A stretch of 60,728 nt of DNA from contig NC_049986.1 of the NCBI RefSeq assembly GCF_000003815.2, positions 12,306,220 to 12,366,947 on the forward strand. The letters are read 5' to 3'. A model generated the notes under the pieces. It was not told the origin of the DNA. It searched no databases and saw only the letters and a list, made by a program, of their open reading frames with translations. Source of the stretch: Branchiostoma floridae (lineage: Eukaryota; Chordata; Leptocardii; Amphioxiformes; Branchiostomatidae). Position numbers and translations under genes: made by a program. Below are positions 1-12,400 of the stretch, piece by piece (within the stretch, counting starts at the first letter, position 1; the number at the start of each line of letters is the position of its first letter).

Positions 1-175
1 TAGCATATCTTTACTTTGTTCCAAATGAGATGTTTGGAGTGTTCAACAAGGTCAGCTTCTTGTAATTTTAGCATCTGAGTAATTGTTAAATGGTGTACTA
101 GAAGGTCATTTCTAGAATACTAGTATTGATAGTCTTTTATTTGGGTGTATTTTAACATGTTTATTTTGCCTTCAG

Positions 176-1037
176 TGCCATCGTGACGTCACTCCTGGTG
201 ACAGGTGTAGACCCACGAGACTGGCATCCGGGTACTTTGCACTCTGTCCCCATCTCTGTTCAGTTGCCTAGCAACCTGGCGGCAGGAAGCTATGAGGTAA
301 GGGGACACTTCAAACACTTATGAAATGGCACAATTTATGCAAAATAATATCATTATTAACTACATATCGTTGACAACTCATGAAGGGATATCAATGTCAC
401 AAATGGCTACCCTTTAATACCTCCCCAGGTGTCCCTGTGGCTGCCTGACCCCAGCCCGACCATCTCAGACCGGCCGGAGTTCAGCATCCTCCTGGCGAAC
501 ACCGGAGTACCGGACCCGCTCACCGGACTCAACAGCCTCGGTCACACACTGGAGGTACTTTATGCTTGCAGAATCCCACCCTGTGTCCGGCATTTCTTAT
601 TGTCTTGTTATCTCCATGAAAAAAAATGGGGACTAAGTATTTATGTGTGTATGTGTGTCTGTGTGTGTCTGTGTGTTTGTGTTTCCAGAACTTTTGTAGT
701 CAGCACAACCTCTGAAGCTGTATGGATGACGATGGTATTTGGTGTTGGGAAGACGATATTATTCCCTCCCTGGTATGTGACCTTGGTACTGCAGCAGAAG
801 TTTTGTTTTTGTATCTTTTGACCTGCACGTGCTATGGTCTTGTTTTTAATGTATGGTAGTCTATCAGGCATCCTTCCATCTCGAGAGATGATAATAAAAC
901 TCTGCTGTAATGAGCGTGACCGTCACGTGTGACCTGTCAGTCCTATCAGTCAGACTGTTGTATTCTAGTATTATAACAAAAACTGTCTCTGCTATCTACA
1001 GGTGCAGCCGACTGGGTCCGACTCGTCGTCTTGCTAA
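176..1037 (+). CDS. DUF4832-like protein, last three exons (5' part outside window)
   Basis: Three exons join in phase: 176-296, 429-554 and 1002-1037, ending in TAA. Introns are GT-AG (TTCAG before 176, GTAAGG after 296, CCCCAG before 429, GTACTT after 554, CTACAG before 1002). The translation includes LAAGSYE, VSLWLPDPSPTISDRPEF and SILLANTG. The pattern 'G-Y--SLWLPDP-----RPE--I-LAN' is what I associate with the C-terminal beta-sandwich of the DUF4832 family, known from bacteria and some invertebrates. The last exon adds a short Ser-rich tail ending in Cys. No biochemical role is established for the family. The catalytic-barrel part, if present, would lie upstream of base 1. The last exon is tiny and is the least certain piece. 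An AATAAA near 1319 could serve polyadenylation. Confidence 0.6.
642..689. repeat. (TG)n-rich microsatellite
   Basis: A stretch of TGTGTGTNTGTG units lies inside the last intron of the DUF4832-like gene. No coding content. Confidence 0.8.
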
Positions 1038-2940
1038 TGCAGGTGAATTAATCTCTGAACACATCTTCAATTTGGTAAAATTTAAAGATAAAATATCTTA
1101 TCATCCCTTTTAACCAAATTAACTCATAACCACAAAAGTCATTCGCAACAATCTATCAACAGATATACATACATGTGCGTGCACGTTGTCACATATGCGG
1201 AAAACCGTTGCATAACTACTAACACAATCATGTTTTTCAGTGATGTACTGCTGACAACGCAGACGGTGCTGTTTCCGTGACGTTGGTGAAAATGCACTCA
1301 TACTGATTTCGCGATAGAAAATAAACTGATGTCAATCTAATCAACTATCATGAAAGGTGTCGCCTTTTTCTTCTTTGGAATTGAGAAACATCATCCGACT
1401 GCGAAATACAGAAAAACGTTTTAGAAAGTAGAAGTATATGCTTTACACCGCAAAATATACAGACGTAGACGTAAAGCTAGTTTGTCTGAATTAAGATTTA
1501 ACACAACATCGTCTCATGACAATCTCATAGTCAGAAGCCCTCTCAACCCTTAGCACGCTGCAAACTTTTCATTCGACCTTCAACTTTCTCAGAAGACTTT
1601 GACAGGGTCGTGCCCCCTAGACCGATCCTTTGTCCCGGTGACGTTACTCTGGCGAAAGAATGACGTGTACATGATTCACTACAAGTCATATTGGTCATCC
1701 GACCTTCAACAACAACCACAAGCATGTCATTCGACAAGCACGTCACACTGTGACTGTCCTTGTGACGTAACTGTGACGACAGTGTGACGCGTTTACATTT
1801 CCCTCAGGTTCTGATGAGTCTTAAAAATGCAGATATTTAGTCAAGAAGAGGTTCTTTGTCAATTCGCTAAATCAGAAATGCTGTACACCAATCAATACCG
1901 CACGTACTGGATGCCTTAATCACTAGTAATACTTACATAAGCGCCATAGAATTTACCTACACGCCCTAACAAATAAGAAAGCATTCCGTCATATCACCGT
2001 GTTTGATACAATGCCCGCTGATAAGGTGTGTAAATAGCAAGAAGCAATTGAAGCCAGGTGAGTTTGCCCAAGTCAAAGTTACCCTGCGTCACTATGATTG
2101 GTATTGTTAAAATACAAGTCAGAATTTCTCAATGAACTTTTCATTTCCAATGCAAATTACAACAACAAGACTGGCAATAAAAATGTATTATTGCCATGAC
2201 GACGATTGGGGGTACAACAATACAGCTCAAATCAGAAATAGACTGGAACTTCCCTGTCGCACTATCCCTGGCACAATATACTAGCCCACCTGTAACATAA
2301 ACCTACAGCCAGCAGAAATGTACTATCCCCGGTACAGCACAATGGTCTGCCAGTGACCTAAACCTACAGCTGAGCACTACAGAAGTATTTCCTGTCTGCC
2401 TGTGGCGTATGGCTTGAACAAGCTCTAGAAAAGAAAATGTATCCTTCATAACATAACATAACAACCAAGACAACGTGATCCATTATGCAGAGTTTCCCTG
2501 TCTACCACTAGTTTCAAAGGATAAATTCCTCCAGGAAGCCAGTGTGACCTACATTTCACCATTGCATACCAGAGATACATCTGGAACAGATTTGGGGGGG
2601 GGGGGGGTCTTGCATACCCAGCATACTGCATTCCTGTGGAAAAATTCCTGTGCAATTCCTAGAATTTTTGCACACTGAATGCAATATATACTACTTGACG
2701 ACTCCCCTGAGGCGTCGTCAAAAACGCTGAAACGCTCTTGCAGAATTAGCATCTTCGCACGTATACGTATAAGCCGAGCACAACAAAGCACAAGTCAAAG
2801 CAACCCCTCCCTGCTTTACCGACCAATCAGCGTTTGTGTGTTTTGTCTTTAATACTAATAATACATTCTACACATTATTGACCATCACTCATAGATACCA
2901 TACGTACTTATAGCACCCTATAACACAGCAGCGGATGTAG
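1038..2940. other. Intergenic, no gene recognised
   Basis: Nothing convincing was found here. ORFs are short, overlap on both strands and lack splice or family support. A run of about 14 G lies at 2594-2607. A few short partial repeats of the type TAACCTACAGC occur around 2290-2375. Confidence 0.6.
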
Positions 2941-5329
2941 ATGACGGTGCAGTACTACGGTAAAATGTCTCTCAGCAGGTACGTTTTTTGTCTCCTCCTG
3001 TCGCTCTTGTTGGAGGGATGTTCGCCATGTTCCCCTCCTATGAACTGGAGCCACCAGACGGTGGAACAGCGCGCGGCCATGGCGCATAGGATCGTGTACG
3101 CCACGGATGTCGGGCACCAGAACGTCGTTATCAATCCGCTCGGGGCGTCTTATAACGGGCAGTTTGACGTACACTGTGTGCTGAAGGTGGGTGTTTTTAT
3201 GACTTTATTTCCACATAAGAAGTCAATAAAAATGAATTCAACTCAGAAAAAGGGAAATTTAGTTCGTGCTTTTCCTCGCCCTTGTATTCGGAACTATATC
3301 CAGGGACACGTTTAATGATTGATTCGACAGAAAGACTTACAATCAAAGTTACCGGCCGTGGATAAGTATAGTAGGAAAACTTAATTTACAGTTTTGTAGC
3401 CGTACGTGGAACACATCACGTCGACGCCAAGTCCACGGCCCAAGACGAGTATAGACTATAGGACAAGTCCCTCCCCGACCGGATGGAACTAAATTTTCTA
3501 TTGCTTATTTTCGTCTTGGCCACGCTGGAATTGCTCTTAAACTTACCTCTTGAAAGTAATATGTATGGTTTTTGTATCTTTCGAGCTATATAAAAGGTTG
3601 CTGTGATACTTAACACGTACGTAACCTATTACCCGGTTTATTTGAAAGATCATGTTAAATTATTGCAAGACAAAGGTAAACAAACCATCTGTTTACAAGT
3701 TGCAAAACAGTATTAATGCAAAACAGTATTAATGCAAATTTCAACATCAGTACAAATCACGAAAGTAGAGACAGGATGTTACTGATTGCATATCTCTATG
3801 TCATTTGTATCTATCTATATCCGTCCGCTTATACCGTCAGGGTGTCGCGGGGAGGAGGAGAAGGCGGTCCATTGCTAGACGCGTGGCCTGTTGTAGTGTC
3901 AGTCCATGAGTGTTCAGGGTCTCTTTCACTCCGTCGATCCACCGGCGTCGTGGTCGACCTCTGGCCCGCCGTCCTGACACTCTGGTGTTGTAGGCTCTCA
4001 GGGCCGGTTGATTGGGTGACATTCTGACGAGGTGCCCGAACCACTTTATCTGTTGTCGGGCAATGTAGTGGTCATTTGTATACAGTAGGCAAATGTGTCA
4101 CCCGTGTATTGATCATGTAAGCGGATGAATAACATTTGAACAGGGAAAGAGGACTCGAGTTTTGGGGGCGTTATATAATTCGATGGGTAGATCTGATATT
4201 CGAACCTAATCATCGGAATAGCTAGCCACTAGACTAAAGCATTCGTCATTTTGCTTTGGGACAGACTAGACGAGGACAATGTGGCAAGGCACTCAAGTTA
4301 GTAAGTTATTTTAGCAGTGCCACATACAAAGTACACATAGAAGGTAGTACTTTACTTCCGATCCCCGACCGATAGTCAGGTACCCATTCTTACACCTGGG
4401 TGAAATAGGGAAGGTCGTGTAAAGTGCCTATCCCAAGGGCACAACGTCGGGGGCACGGCGAGTATCGAACTCGGGGCCTCCAAGTTCCGAGCCGAACACT
4501 TAGCAATATTAGTTACTCCACACGCGACACCACAAAGTATATTTCATAAATTCCATTTCCAGGGAGATGCGTTCCAGTCCAACCCCGTGACGGTGGCAGA
4601 CATGGGCATCATCCCGCACCTGTGCACGTCACACACCGTGAAGGAGGGACGGTCATACTTCCTGTTCCTCATGGGCAGCGAGGAGGAAGTCGTCACCGTG
4701 CACGAGGTCAACTACGAGATCGGGGTCTTCGACGATCTCGAAGGATATCGCGATATCTTCGATCGCGAGTTCGAATTTTACAGCAGGTGAGGCTATATGT
4801 GAAGCTTAATACATGTACGTAAAGACTTGGTAATAATGGTGTAGTCCGTGTTCTTTAAGTATAATTTAATCAACTAGAATGAGCTAACTGAAGGTGATAT
4901 GTCGATGAAGGTTAGACATCCAGGTAGTAACATACACCAAATAGCAATTACTCAAGCAACTGGATATAATTTTGCAAACGGTTAGACGAAGAGAAGTACA
5001 CATAGAAAAGTACACATAGATTCGTACTACTGTATACTTGAACCGTACAGCCAATGGTAATGTTATACACGTGTCCTCAGAACATCCCTATGTGACATGG
5101 AATGTTTTGTTGCAATTCTTCTTCAAAACTTTTTTGAACTGGGGTTCTCAACGCTTGTTGAGGGAGGTTTGAATCGAAATGCTCTTTATATCTAAAAATC
5201 TGTGACTTTATTTGTTGTTAACGTTGTTTTCAATTTCGTGCATGGATATGTTTTTGACCTGTGTTCTATTGTTTACTCTTCAGATGCTTTGGAGAGGTCA
5301 CCCCAGACCCACAGGGCAACACGGTATAA
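2941..5329 (+). CDS. Small secreted protein, NTR/OB-fold-like (paralogue 1)
   Basis: Three exons: 2941-3186 (phase 0), 4563-4786 (phase 2) and 5284-5329 (TAA), giving 171 residues. The better start may be the second Met at 2965, because MSLSRYVFCLLLSLLLEG then forms a clean signal peptide with cleavage near CSPCSPP. The mature part has VHCVLKG, VTVADMG, HLC and VKEGRSYFLFL, then VHEVNYEIGVF. It is clearly homologous to the minus-strand gene at 5870-7444 (CVLKG / V-NMG-P / C-AHEVREGRDYFLFL / DEVNHE-GVYE), with the core exon in the same place. The order 'VLKG ... GG-G-P-C ... V-G--Y-FFL' resembles TIMP/NTR or agrin-NtA OB folds, which are secreted domains; that family call is inference. Intron 1 contains a LINE fragment and a SINE. 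Confidence 0.7.
3715..3737. repeat. Short direct repeat AATGCAAAACAGTATT
   Basis: The word GCAAAACAGTATTAAT is directly repeated within about 30 bases in intron 1 of the preceding gene. Low complexity, no function inferred. Confidence 0.6.
3837..4067 (-). mobile_element. LINE C-terminal fragment
   Basis: On the minus strand one frame reads ARQQIKWFGHLVRM, then GRRARGRPRRRWIDGVKETL and LTLQQATRLAMDR. 'KWFGHLVRM ... GR--RGRP--RW-DGV--DL ... L---A--LA-DR' is the well-known C-terminal tail of many non-LTR retrotransposon polymerases. Only this 3' end is present (about 75 residues), so it is a dead 5'-truncated copy inside intron 1 of the secreted-protein gene. Overlapping reads in the other frames are shadows. 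Confidence 0.75.
4350..4533 (-). repeat. tRNA-derived SINE
   Basis: Read on the minus strand, a B box (GAGTTCGATACTC) follows a tRNA-like head. A body with CCTTGGGATAGGCACTTTAC, then CACCCAGGTGTAAG and ATGGGTACCTGAC follows. The same body occurs, diverged, at 34376-34570, which shows that it is a dispersed family. The conserved body resembles the shared core domains known from deuterostome SINEs; which core it belongs to was not tested. Confidence 0.65.
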
Positions 5330-5700
5330 CAGCCTGTGCAGCACAACTCGACACGACAGCGCAACCACGACTCTAAGCTTTCTCCAAATATGGGGGAATA
5401 GGCAAAGTCGGTTGCCATGGCAGCGACCATGGATGTCCGTAATGCAAAGTAATCGTAGAGGGCTGAGTGCAGGGGATGGAAAGGTAGTGTTCGTCATACA
5501 TGTGTATTGTGTTGTGAGTAAAAAGAAACAACTTGTATATTGTCGTCAAGCTACTCAAGTTTATTTTTTTCAAAGGCTTATTAGCTGTGACACTATTATG
5601 AAAACCAAATGTTATGGTGTACTTTCATTAAAAGTAATTCTATGAAGGTTTTCTCCGAAGTCTATGTTTTCTGCATTACCCTAAATAAGCCACTCCTTAG

Positions 5701-5834
5701 TAATCTCCAAGCAGATCCCTACTAGGGCTAGCAATATCCAGCATGATATAAAAAAATATCTCTTACGGGAGAAACTGGTGATTCTTAACCCGGTCGGATA
5801 TTGCTATTCCGCGCAAGGATCTGCTTGGAGATTA
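5701..5834. repeat. MITE with about 18 bp terminal inverted repeats
   Basis: TAATCTCCAAGCAGATCC at 5701-5718 is repeated in perfect inverted orientation at 5817-5834. A second inner pair (GCAATATCC / GGATATTGC) extends the hairpin. The unit is 134 bp and non-coding. It sits in the gap of about 540 bp between the stop codons of two convergent paralogues. Confidence 0.75.
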
Positions 5835-5869
5835 ACTCCTCGTTAGCAGTAAACGTTACATAGTATCAT

Positions 5870-7444
5870 TCAAGACAGATTACGAATCGCGGTGAAGCAT
5901 CCGAGGAGCATGGTGAGACTTGAAGCGATTCCGCTAGGTGCCGCTCCTACAGGGCGGGGCGTTGTTGTGGTCTTGGGCGTTTTCGTGGTCGTCTGTCCCG
6001 GTGTGCGGTCACACTGGAACCGGCCCAGGCCCTCCTCAAATATCTGCCAGTTCAGGAAAAAGATCATGATGAGATATCTCATATATCTATATTGCCTGTC
6101 CATTTTTCCTGCTTATCATGGTTTTGCTTGACGTTGCATTTTAATGATGTTGCCTTTATTGCACAGTCATGCCCTACCGGGCTAAGTACAGGCATATAAA
6201 TTTAGATCCATAAGGTCGTAATACGGTACACATGGTGACAGTGCGATGGTTTCTAAGACTAATCTAAAACATGGGTTCTAAAACTATTCTAATACATTTG
6301 TTTGGCTTTTTCTCGTTTCTTAGTAATGTTAAAAATGTAGCTTGAGATGTGTTTGCATAATGAAGTGTGATCAAAACGCATTAGAAAAATGAATTTTTCA
6401 ATACAAGACAAAGATGTAAAGTGAGGGAACTTTCCTATAATATGGGTAAAAAGGACGTTTCTATCATTACTATATAAACTGCAATCTAATAAAATGTGGG
6501 ATTCATCTTCAACCTTGTTCAGGTTACAGAATTGACAATTCTTATTAAATACCATAAATTGTGACGCCCATCGGCGACAGTATGTTCATGTTCTGGATAA
6601 ATTTTCATCTCAAAACTCACCTGTATGTTCTCACTCGTGTATTCATACACCCCTTGCTCGTGATTCACTTCATCAATGACGTAGTATCCGTCCGCCTGGT
6701 CGTACAGCAGGAAGAGAAAGTAGTCCCTCCCCTCCCGGACCTCGTGCGCGGTGCAGCCGCCCCCGAACGGGCTCGGCACGCCCATGTTCTGGACGTGGAA
6801 GGGCGATGTGGGCTGACCGCCACCTTTCAGGACGCAGCGGAGGGCGAACTGTGTCCAGTAGGACAGGCCGTTCGGATGGCTGGACTGGTTGTAGTGGAGC
6901 TGGTCCGTCGCTACCACGATCCAGTCCGCGTTCTGCGGACCAAACCAGTTCTGATCAGAATTGTATTTAGTAATTTATGGCTTTTGAAGACATTGACGAA
7001 CTATTGGCCACTTTTCTTTCTGTCTGTTCGTCTGTATCGTTACACAAGAACTAGATTTTACAGCCCGGGTTTCACAGTTTAACTCTGTAAGGTTAAGCAG
7101 AAACGGTTGCAGACAATGAGTCTTTTAAAGTCATTCCAGCAAGACCAATTTAACAGTTTCATCAGTGATTGACAGGCGACAAGTTACTCACCATAGCACG
7201 GTATGGAGCAATCAAGTCTAAATTTTCCCATTGCCATGCATGAATGTCTACTCCTAACACGTTAGTCTTTAGATTCCATGTATCAGGGCTTAGTATTGCT
7301 GTTCTTGAAGCAGTAGCTCACCTGAATGCGTGTCTGTAGAGGCAGGGGCTTCCAGCCCACCGGCTCCGAACACGGGACCACAGGGCCACAGTGAAGCACC
7401 AGAACAAGGAACGCCCCAAACACGACTTTCACTGCCGCAGACAT
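5870..7444 (-). CDS. Small secreted or GPI-type protein, NTR/OB-fold-like (paralogue 2)
   Basis: Three exons on the minus strand: 7444-7322 (ATG, signal peptide MSAAVKVVFGAFLVLVLHCG), 6950-6621 and 6043-5870 (TGA). All junctions are phase 0 with donors GTGAGC and GTGAGT. The product is 208 residues. The core exon holds ADWIVVATDQ, CVLKGGGQ, VQNMGVPSPFGGGC, AHEVREGRDYFLFL and DEVNHEQGVYEY. It matches the core of the plus-strand gene at 2941-5329. A Thr-rich stalk (TTTKTPKTTTTPRP) follows, then a weakly hydrophobic C-terminus (IASSLTMLLGCF), which could be a GPI signal. That would make this copy surface-anchored while its neighbour is soluble. The fold call (NTR/agrin-NtA-like) is inference. 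Intron 2 carries a LINE 3' end. Confidence 0.75.
6150..6560 (-). mobile_element. 5'-truncated LINE 3' end (same family as 34966-37258)
   Basis: The minus frame 6555-6289 reads CQFCNLNKVEDESHILLDCS and IFNITKKREKAKQMY, nearly the same as the C-terminus of the LINE ORF at 35086-37258. The 3' UTR also matches (TTTATTGCACA, CATGCCCTA, CGGGCTAAGTACAGGCATAT). Only about 410 bp of the 3' end was inserted, in intron 2 of the minus-strand secreted-protein gene. Confidence 0.85.
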
Positions 7445-9412
7445 GACAACTTTCCCGTTCTTTTGTACCAAACCTTAGAACCTCAGCCACCACCCAGAAT
7501 ATTCACTGCGCAAATGACCAAGGGATTGCTTGTTTGTTGGCATCCCTTCCACGGCGTTTCCTTGACTACAAGTTTGTGCATTGTCTCTAATGTTAGTCAT
7601 CGTAATCACGTTGCCGGCCAATTTTCAAGTAGCACTTTTTGTTGCTTTTCTAGTGATCAGCGGATGTGGGGGTCCTTCCCACCCGACATCCTTTGTTCCA
7701 CCAAGCTGAATAGAACCTCTTTGATTTTCGTTGGTCGAGGGAATGGGAAAATTAGACCATTATCATATTTCTTATTTGGCATTTTTATTGCAATGGCACC
7801 GCTTTGTTTCCAACACCAGAGCATCAAAGTTAATCCATAGTGTTGGAGTCAGTAGACATGCCTCCAAATTCTAGACTTGCGGTCAGCTATCATTGTGCGT
7901 TACGTTTCCCTCTTCTGTTGTTTATATGATAAAACTTAAGCTTGTCAATGTGTGTTGTTCAGGCCTGCTCTACAACCTTGACTTTCACTGTCCAAGATGA
8001 CTGATGACATGTTACTTTTTGCTTTGTTTAGCCGATTACGACGGGTATGTGGCAACAGACTAGGACCATTTTCAGGGCAGCCATGGACGTGTCGTAATAA
8101 GGCTTTAAGTTCATATTTCCACGAAGGGGCCCGGCCGGGCAGTTTTTGAGGAACGAAAAGTACGATATAAAAGACTACAAAAACACAAAAATAATTGTAC
8201 TGCATGCTTTGTACACATTTATTGGGATAAGCTTTAAAATTTTTGCTGACATAAACAGCCAGGGGTAGGAAATGTGACGTAGGCCTAATTCGGCTTCTTT
8301 GTGACATTAAAAGTTTTACTCGTAGCTGGTGGTCCTGTGTTAGTCTCACTGAAACTCGTACGACATTTGGTCGCCGATTGTGACTTAAAGTTTTTACAAA
8401 CAGCTAGCTAGCTCGTACAACCAAGTAAACAAAATAATTTGTCTTTCCATTCCCATGCACCCCACCTACTCTCACCCTACTAAATACCCTGGTTGCCAGC
8501 AAATAGGCTAATGTCAGTAACGAGAATGTCAGTATCAATGCACAATCTAAAGAGGGTAAACAATTACAGTTTAATTACAGTTTTATGGCTAGAGACGAAC
8601 AAACGGCGTTAGCGATACTCATGGGCCGGCACTCAGGTAACAAAGCACAAATCAGTTGTAACAAATTAAAGCACAAATCAGCACTATGTTGAAACGGAAC
8701 AACATGCAGGGATTAGTGGATACATCTAGGCACAGCGAAAAAACATTTACAGCTATTCAAGAAACTGGATATGATTTTTCAAAATCATATCGACGTATCT
8801 AGGCATAGCATTTGTATTCAACTTAAGCTATGCATAGGCATCATTCGTAGCTTTGGGATAATGACAGCTCATAGCTTAAGCTATGCATTGGTTCAATAAT
8901 TGGATTTTCTCCATGAGATGTAAACGATACAACTCTGATATAACTTCTCACTCCAGCCATACAATATTCAAGTCAGGAAAAGTACATATCCTGTTGTACA
9001 TGTTTACTGACATTTTTCTAATGATAATGATAATTTCATGCCCGTAGGTTAAATGCTCAAATGACCACAATTGGTCTAATGGATGAATAATATTAGCATT
9101 ATGATCAGTACTAGTGCCTCGTCCAATATTCCAACAAAAGCAGATACGATGGTGCACATGTACACATTCATGTACATTATAGCACCAGGTTACGAAAAGA
9201 GCCAAGGAAAACAAGTGTATAACTTTATAGCAAAAAAGAAGGTTATCGTTTTTTCAGGAAAACACCTGTAACGTTATCAGGGTATGTACCCTTAAAATAT
9301 ATAATTTTGGAGAACAGATTACTTCCTTAGCTATCACTAAGACATTTGATTAATTGGTCAAGTTCATTTTCTCCGCTATCCTTTAAGCGTAGCTAGCGGA
9401 AACGGTGAACAG
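7445..9412. other. Intergenic with palindromic repeat and AT-rich direct repeats
   Basis: No gene was recognised. At 8118-8142 there is TTTCCACGAAGG followed by the palindrome GGCCCGGCCGGGC, shared with 28055-28215 and, in diverged form, with 58758-58935. At 8815-8892 the word TTAAGCTATGCAT is repeated in direct and inverted orientation (CATAGCTTAAGCTATG). ORFs here are short and unsupported. Confidence 0.55.
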
Positions 9413-12400
9413 CTAGAGTAACATGGCGGTTTTCACTATGACAAGAAAAGCTGCGGCTGCCATGGCAGGCAGGCTGATTTTCGTCTCAGCAGCGCCCCCT
9501 ACACATCCGTCCTCATCACAGCAGGACACGCAGGAGAACACACTGTCCTCCAACTTACAGGCTGCCGTGTTAGCTGCCTTACCTGCAGGAAAATGTCATT
9601 AACGATGACGTGTCTTTCATATTGTTAAGAAGCTTATGTTTTTGGTAGGGTTTGTATGTGGTTGAACAGCATTTGTTTTGTTTTGGCATCAAGAAACTAT
9701 GCGTCGTCATGAAATTTGGTTAGGTCCCCTGGCGTCTTCCTTTGGTATTGCAAGTTTTGATATGTTATTGTTTTTAGGTGGGCCGACTACTCCCTCTTCG
9801 CAGCCAGGGGCTCAATTGTGGGGAGCTTACAGTAGGCGTGGCTAAATCGCAAGGGTCTGGAGCGAGCTGCTATTCGCCATATCTCGTTGTCTATCATTTA
9901 AAAAACTTATGTTTTTGATTAGCTCATTGATACAGTGTTCCACAGTATGTGTTCTATTCTATATGGAAGTTAATTCTATATGGATAATTGATTACATAGC
10001 GTTAGTCTACCTGTAACGTTACAGTGGTGTTGTACATACACCTGTTTGGGACTTACCTGCAGCGCAAGCCTCTTGGGAGTCACACATGTTTTTCCAGCCT
10101 TCTCCTTTGTCACGAAACTCTGAGGAAACACCACAACATTGCACACGTTGTCAAATAGATCGTCTATTAACTTACATTCAGGTAAGTAGTAGATAAAGAA
10201 GATTTGTCGTCGCCATTGTCATGCCAACTACAGTACCTACTAGTATTAAAGGGTTAGTAAAAAGGGGCCCTTCCGGGCTTTTTTTTAATATCGGGCGTGA
10301 CCCCTACGTTGCCCCGTAGACGTAGGACAGCGCGCCACTCCCTGGCTATTTTTGGGCCCGGGTTGAATTTAAGTCGGACTTAAAATAAACCCGGGAGACG
10401 GCGTGACCTACTCGTGGGAACACCGAATGGTACCCCCGGTATCCGTCAGTTTACCGGGACAATTTTTTTTTGGCTTTGAAGCCCGGCCGGTCCTACTTCC
10501 CTGACGGGCACCGGTGCAATACGAGGGGCGTGCAATAAGTAATGGTCCTGACCCACTTCCAGTTGTCTGATCTAAATGAAATTTTGTATGTGTAATAATT
10601 CATATCTCTATGGGTTATGTTGCAAAAGACAGCTCTAAACTAATTGTGGTTTCTGATTTACTGGTGTTTGAACTTAGTCAGGTGCGAAATGGACCAGGTG
10701 TGAAATGGAACCAGTTGAGTGTCGCGCAGTGATCCGGTTTTTGTAGTTGAAAGGACGCACACCAAAGAAGACTTTTGATGAAATAAATGAAACTTATGGT
10801 GATGATGCCCCATCATATGACCTTGTAAAACGCTGGCATCCTGAATTCAAACGTGGCTGGAAGTCTGTGGAAACAGCTCCCAGACCTGGTCGTCCCTCTT
10901 GTGCCATTGATGAGGCATCAGTTGGAGGACCAACCTGGGGTGTCCTACAAAATCGGTGTCCAGAGCTGCATCAAACGATGGGAGAAATGCATAACTCTGG
11001 GTGATTCCTATGAAGAGAAAGACTAATAACTGTGCCAAGTTTCATTAATCTCCTGCTATGGGAAATGGGTCAGGACCATTACTAATTGCACGCCCCTCGT
11101 AAGCCTAATAAACGGCGTAACACCCACAATACATACCCACCTCAGCTCTCTATACTACAGCAACTACATGCACGCACCACGGTGAGCCTTATCCATCGTA
11201 ACACATACAACTGAAAAGACTATCCTTACATTTAAAAAAAGAACCATGGGCTCACGAAACAAGAATCAAATACTTCTCAACTCTAAAAGAGTACAAAAAA
11301 CTCCTTAAACAATGCAAACGAAGATATAAGGCTGAAATATTGACAAAATTAGAAAATATGAGCGAAAAAAATCCAAAAGAATTTTGGTCATTGTTAAATT
11401 TTCTAGATAACGAAGTTAACGGAAAAACACAGAAGAATACAACTGACCCTAATATTACCAGCACTGAATGGACAGAACACTTTAAAGGACTGAATAATCT
11501 AACAAAGAATAAAAACTTTGACACGGATTTCGAAAAAACAATCACAGAACAAATCAAACATTTAGATAAAAACCCATCTAATTTGCTGGATTATCCATTT
11601 ACTATGGAAGAAGTTTTAGATGGCGTCAAACAATTAAAGTCTGGAAAGGCCTGTGGTATAGATTCTATTTCTAATGATATGTTAAAACAGGGATCAAAAC
11701 AGTTATACCAGTCATTGGTTACCCTTTTCAATACTATTCTTTCAGAAGGTTCATTTCCATCTAACTGGAATACTAGTATTCTCACTCCGATATTCAAATC
11801 AGGTGACAAGTCGAATGTTGACAATTACAGAGGCATTGCTCTCTCGAGTTGTCTATCTAAATTATTTACGCGTCTCCTAAATACTAGATTACAAAATTTT
11901 GTAGAAGATAATAATTTGTTAGCGGACACACAATTTGGATTCCGAAAAAAATGCCGTACTGCTGATAATGTATTCATTCTAAAATCTCTTATTGAAAAAT
12001 ACACACAAAAAAAGAAAGGTAAATTGTTTGTTTGTTTTGTGGACATGAAAAAAGCATTTGACAGTGTATGGCGTGACGGATTATTCTACAAATTGTTACA
12101 TCATGGTATCGATGGAAACTTCTTCAATGTACTGAAATCTATGTATATGAATGTCAACTATGCTGTTAGAATGGAGAATGGTTTATCAGATTCCTTTGTT
12201 TCCACATGTGGAGTAAGACAAGGTTGTAACTTAAGTCCGTTGCTATTTAACCTATTTATCAATGATCTGCCGCAATGTTTTGACCGTGACCAATGTGATG
12301 CAGCTACTTTAACTTCTAGATCTATTAATTGTCTGTCCTGGGCAGACGATCTTGCCTTGATTTCATTGTCAAAGCAGGGACTTCAACAATGCATCAATAC

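Noticed and set aside
2594-2607. Poly-G run as a quadruplex or regulatory site
   Set aside because: A single homopolymer without gene context; probably unstable sequence, no support for a function.
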